Below, piece by piece: positions 5,168 to 6,869 of a stretch of DNA of 6,869 nucleotides; within the stretch, counting starts at the first letter, position 1; each line of letters starts with the position of its first letter. The notes beneath the pieces are model-generated. The model did no database searches, was not told the DNA's origin, and saw only the letters and a list, made by a program, of their open reading frames with translations. The DNA is from Acinetobacter sp. (GTDB lineage Bacteria > Pseudomonadota > Gammaproteobacteria > Pseudomonadales > Moraxellaceae): the NCBI GenBank assembly GCA_008017255.1, contig SSHD01000016.1, forward strand, positions 1 to 6,869, written 5' to 3'. Made by a program: the position numbers and the translations under genes.

Positions 5168-6869
5168 ATGCAAGCGCAGGTAAATTTTGCTTTTACGGTA
5201 GATGTAACATGGTGCTTAGAGCAATTACAAAAAGATGGCCGTATTTCGGAACGAGATAAGTTACTCATTCAAACCACGCATCGGCAAAAAAACCAGTTGA
5301 AATGGCATCCGCTACAGTGGATTGCACATTTTAATTTAAAAGATTTATTACATGCTGAAGCCTGCCTAACTCTAAATCGGCTGTGCCAATGGTTAGCAGA
5401 AAAAGCCGATATGCCGATGTATGTCATAGATCCGCTCAAAGCCGATGTGGCAGTGCTGACCAATGTCATGTCGCAAGAGTTTGCGGTACGCAACAATATT
5501 TTAGCGGTAGAAGTGCATCCAGACCGTATTTTAATTGGAACCGATCAACCTTTTATTCGCGAATGGCAAAAAAACTTAGAGCTGAGTTTAGCGCCGAAAA
5601 AAATTGAACGTGTGTTACTCAATCCAGAGCAAATTCAGCGTTATTTGGTGGAATATTACCAAGTGAGCCGCGCAGTCAATTCTTCACAAAATGCCAATGC
5701 CTATGACCGTGACCATAAAGGAGTCGAGGCGCTGTTACAGTTGGGCGATACCCAAACTCCAGATGCTAACGATCAACATATTGTGAAATTGGTAGATTGG
5801 GTGCTGCAATTTGCTTTTGAACAAGGCGCTAGTGATATTCATTTGGAACCGCGTAAAGACAAGGGCAAGGTGCGCTTTCGTATTGATGGTGTGCTGCATA
5901 CCATCTACAACATGCCTGCCAATACGCTCACGGCGGTCATTTCACGGATTAAAATTTTAGGGCGTATGAATGTCGCCGAAAAACGCCGCCCGCAAGATGG
6001 CCGCTTGAAAACCCGAACGCCCAAAGGGCAAGAAACCGAATTACGTCTTTCGACTTTGCCCACCGCTTTTGGCGAAAAACTGGTGATGCGTATTTTTGAC
6101 CCAGAAGTATTGGTGCGTAGTTTTCAGCAACTCGGTTTTGAAGGGCATTTATTGGAAAGTTGGCAAGCGCTGACCCAACACAGTCATGGCATTATTTTAG
6201 TGACAGGCCCGACCGGTTCGGGTAAGACGACCACGCTGTATTCCACGCTGAAACAATTGGCAACCGAACAAGTCAACGTCTGTACGATTGAGACCCAATT
6301 GAAATGTTAGAGCCGAGCTTTAACCAAATGCAGGTCAATGCCAATATTGAACTGAACTTTGCCGATGGTGTACGTGCCTTAATGCGTCAAGACCCCGATA
6401 TTATAATGGTGGGGGAGATTCGTGACCACGACACCGCCAATATGGCAATTCAAGCGGCACTTACAGGGCATTTGGTACTATCCACTTTGCATACCAATGA
6501 TGCACCATCCAGTTTGACGCGCTTACACGATTTAGGTGTGCAACCTTTTTTAACCGCAGCGACCATTTTAGGTGTATTGGCACAGCGTTTAGTGCGACAA
6601 CTTTGCGCACACTGTAAACAACAAACCGAGATTAATCAGCAAGATTGGGAACACCTTACTTTTGATTATCTGATGGATATGCCGAGCACCATGTATAAAG
6701 CTGTGGGTTGTGAAGTGTGCCGTCATACTGGTTATAAAGGGCGAGTGGGCATTTACGAATTTATGCCAGTGAGTTTAGAACTCAAAACGCTCATTAGTGC
6801 CAATGGCACATTAAATGATTTGAAAGTGCAAGCCAAAAAAGAGGGCATTGAGCCTTTACGCATAGCTGG
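5168..6869 (+). pseudogene. gspE: GspE/PulE-family type II secretion ATPase, frameshifted and cut by window edge
   Basis: A hexameric cytoplasmic ATPase of the type II secretion/type IV pilus family, which powers pseudopilus or pilus assembly at the inner membrane. Residues 1-170 form the N-terminal region, with an MshEN-like domain around 82-165. The N2 and RecA-like domains follow: ASDIHLEPR (221-229), RFRIDG (236-241), KRRPQDGR (272-279), RLSTLPTAFGEK (293-304) and Walker A GPTGSGKTTT (347-356). The frame breaks after E375 and stops at 6308-6310. In the next frame the protein continues: [15 protein letters not shown], Walker [13 protein letters not shown] (6391-6426), His box LSTLHTND (about 6478-6501), CAHC (6604-6615), CEVC (6709-6720) and GRVGIYEF. 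Together this makes about 567 residues with no stop by the window edge. That is longer than classical GspE (about 500), so a PilB-like or stand-alone paralogue is possible. gspE is the best name, but not certain. T2SS genes of Acinetobacter are known to be scattered, which fits the context. Confidence 0.8.
6287..6310 (+). other. Frameshift site: one base missing in the IEDPIE motif, premature TAG
   Basis: The sequence reads ATT GAG ACC CAA TTG AAA TGT TAG, giving I-E-T-Q-L-K-C-stop. Adding one G after GAG gives ATT GAG GAC CCA ATT GAA ATG, that is I-E-D-P-I-E-M, the Asp-box motif of the GspE/PilB family, after which the frame stays open to the window edge. A single G lost from a GG pair between 6292 and 6293 therefore explains everything. 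No long homopolymer or slippery heptamer is present. Without a correction the product would be about 380 residues and lack Walker B, the His box and the zinc motif. Confidence 0.9.

Noticed and set aside
6287..6310. Programmed -1 ribosomal frameshift as an explanation of the gspE break
   Set aside because: A -1 slip after GAG would indeed give GAC-CCA-ATT-GAA, but there is no slippery heptamer and the Glu tRNA would not re-pair one base back. Full-length protein is essential for the family, and no programmed shift is known there. Simple base loss is more likely.

Overview
The window carries five protein genes on both strands and looks like a chromosomal core region of a gamma-proteobacterium of the Moraxellaceae, most likely Acinetobacter. 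The evidence is the AT-leaning codon use, the protein sequences (a MetE/MetR pair, a Pseudomonas/Azotobacter-type ferredoxin-NADP reductase ending in AFVEK, and a GspE/PulE ATPase outside any visible gsp cluster) and the short, tightly packed intergenic regions. The genus is an inference from sequence style. No database was consulted.

Left part (1-3431): metE (cobalamin-independent methionine synthase, minus strand, 3' end cut by the window edge) and metR (its LysR-type activator, plus strand) are divergent. The 371-base gap between them has two parts. Next to metE there are MetR-type operators, one of them a perfect TGAA-N5-TTCA palindrome. Next to metR there is a GC-rich, doubly hairpinned repeat of about 106 bases, bounded by 8-base inverted ends. 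MetR with homocysteine is expected to switch on metE, the last step of methionine synthesis.

Middle part (3432-5143): metR converges on fpr (ferredoxin/flavodoxin-NADP reductase, minus strand), and the two share a strong hairpin terminator with tails on both sides. fpr is divergent from trmO, the SAM-dependent tRNA m6t6A37 methyltransferase. Methionine synthesis and a SAM-using enzyme therefore sit close together, but nothing in the sequence shows that they are co-regulated.

Right part (5144-6869): 24 bases after trmO begins a GspE/PulE-family secretion ATPase, which continues past the window edge. Its reading frame is broken by the apparent loss of one base inside the conserved IEDPIE (Asp-box) motif, just after the Walker A region. 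All later motifs (Walker B, His box, two CxxC pairs) are intact in the next frame. It is either a very young pseudogene or a sequencing error.

I found no CRISPR array, tRNA, rRNA, transposase gene, phage gene or defence system. The points most worth following up are the broken gspE, the hairpin repeat between metE and metR, and a Cys/His-rich insertion in MetE.
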